NCBI GenBank assembly: GCA_022511285.1
Contig: JAFLRW010000118.1
Span: 1-5,790, forward strand
Direction: 5' to 3'
Source: Duncaniella sp.
GTDB lineage: Bacteria > Bacteroidota > Bacteroidia > Bacteroidales > Muribaculaceae
DNA length: 5,790 nucleotides
Shown: piece by piece, positions 5,782 through 5,790 of the stretch
How positions within the stretch are numbered: position 1 is the stretch's first letter
How the letters are laid out: each line of letters opens with the position of its first letter
Position numbers and translations under genes: made by a program
The notes under the pieces: generated by a model
Databases searched by the model: none
What the model was told of the DNA's origin: nothing
What the model saw: the letters and a program-made list of their open reading frames with translations, nothing else

Positions 5782-5790
5782 ACCGAAGTC

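Larger units (their letters stand above)
5375..5790. other. Intergenic region of 416 bp without a supportable gene
   Basis: This AT-rich stretch upstream of znuA holds regulatory-looking sequence rather than protein. In order: the znuA promoter and direct repeats (5384-5436), a candidate plus-strand promoter with an inverted repeat (5484-5564), hairpins at 5585-5623 and 5645-5740, and a ribosome-binding-like site at 5775-5781. The only longer open frame, on the minus strand at 5492-5746, runs straight through the palindromes and shows no recognisable domain, so I treat it as chance. No tRNA or known riboswitch class was recognised. Confidence 0.6.

Overview
The window looks like part of a Bacteroidales chromosome, most likely a gut lineage such as Muribaculaceae (inference). 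The main pointers are a glucanotransferase with N-terminal starch-binding modules fused to a GH77 catalytic domain, a secreted CE12-like esterase, little Shine-Dalgarno signal before most genes, A-rich sequence before the first gene of the minus-strand operon, and boxes matching the Bacteroidetes sigma consensus TAnnTTTG. No mobile element, CRISPR array, tRNA or rRNA gene was found.

Layout. Bases 1-2568 (+) are the 3' part of malQ (4-alpha-glucanotransferase); its reading frame is open to base 1, so the start lies outside the window. Facing it, with a gap of only 4 bp, is a minus-strand cluster read from right to left: a ZnuA-like metal-binding lipoprotein (5374-4508), a ZnuC-like ABC ATPase (4502-3831), and a secreted SGNH/CE12-type esterase (3856-2573). 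The last two genes overlap. The first two would supply the binding protein and motor of a zinc/manganese importer, but no permease gene is present. The esterase has a full catalytic domain followed by what reads as a truncated, catalytically dead second copy of the same fold, ending where the cluster meets malQ.

Bases 5375-5790 hold no gene I can support. They contain a probable znuA promoter on the minus strand with a 20-bp-spaced direct repeat. On the plus strand they hold a candidate divergent promoter overlapped by an inverted repeat, then about 160 bases rich in hairpins, then an AAAGGAG ribosome-binding-like site 9 bases from the window edge. The hairpin region includes three segments (A, B, C) in which B can pair with either A or C. 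This is the geometry of a cis-acting RNA switch or attenuator, and the order promoter, structured leader, RBS suggests a plus-strand gene starting just beyond the window.

Functionally, malQ belongs to intracellular malto-oligosaccharide metabolism and the esterase to deacetylation of plant or other polysaccharides outside the cytoplasm. The metal importer genes have no obvious metabolic link to either. The overlap of the esterase with the ATPase gene nevertheless implies co-expression.
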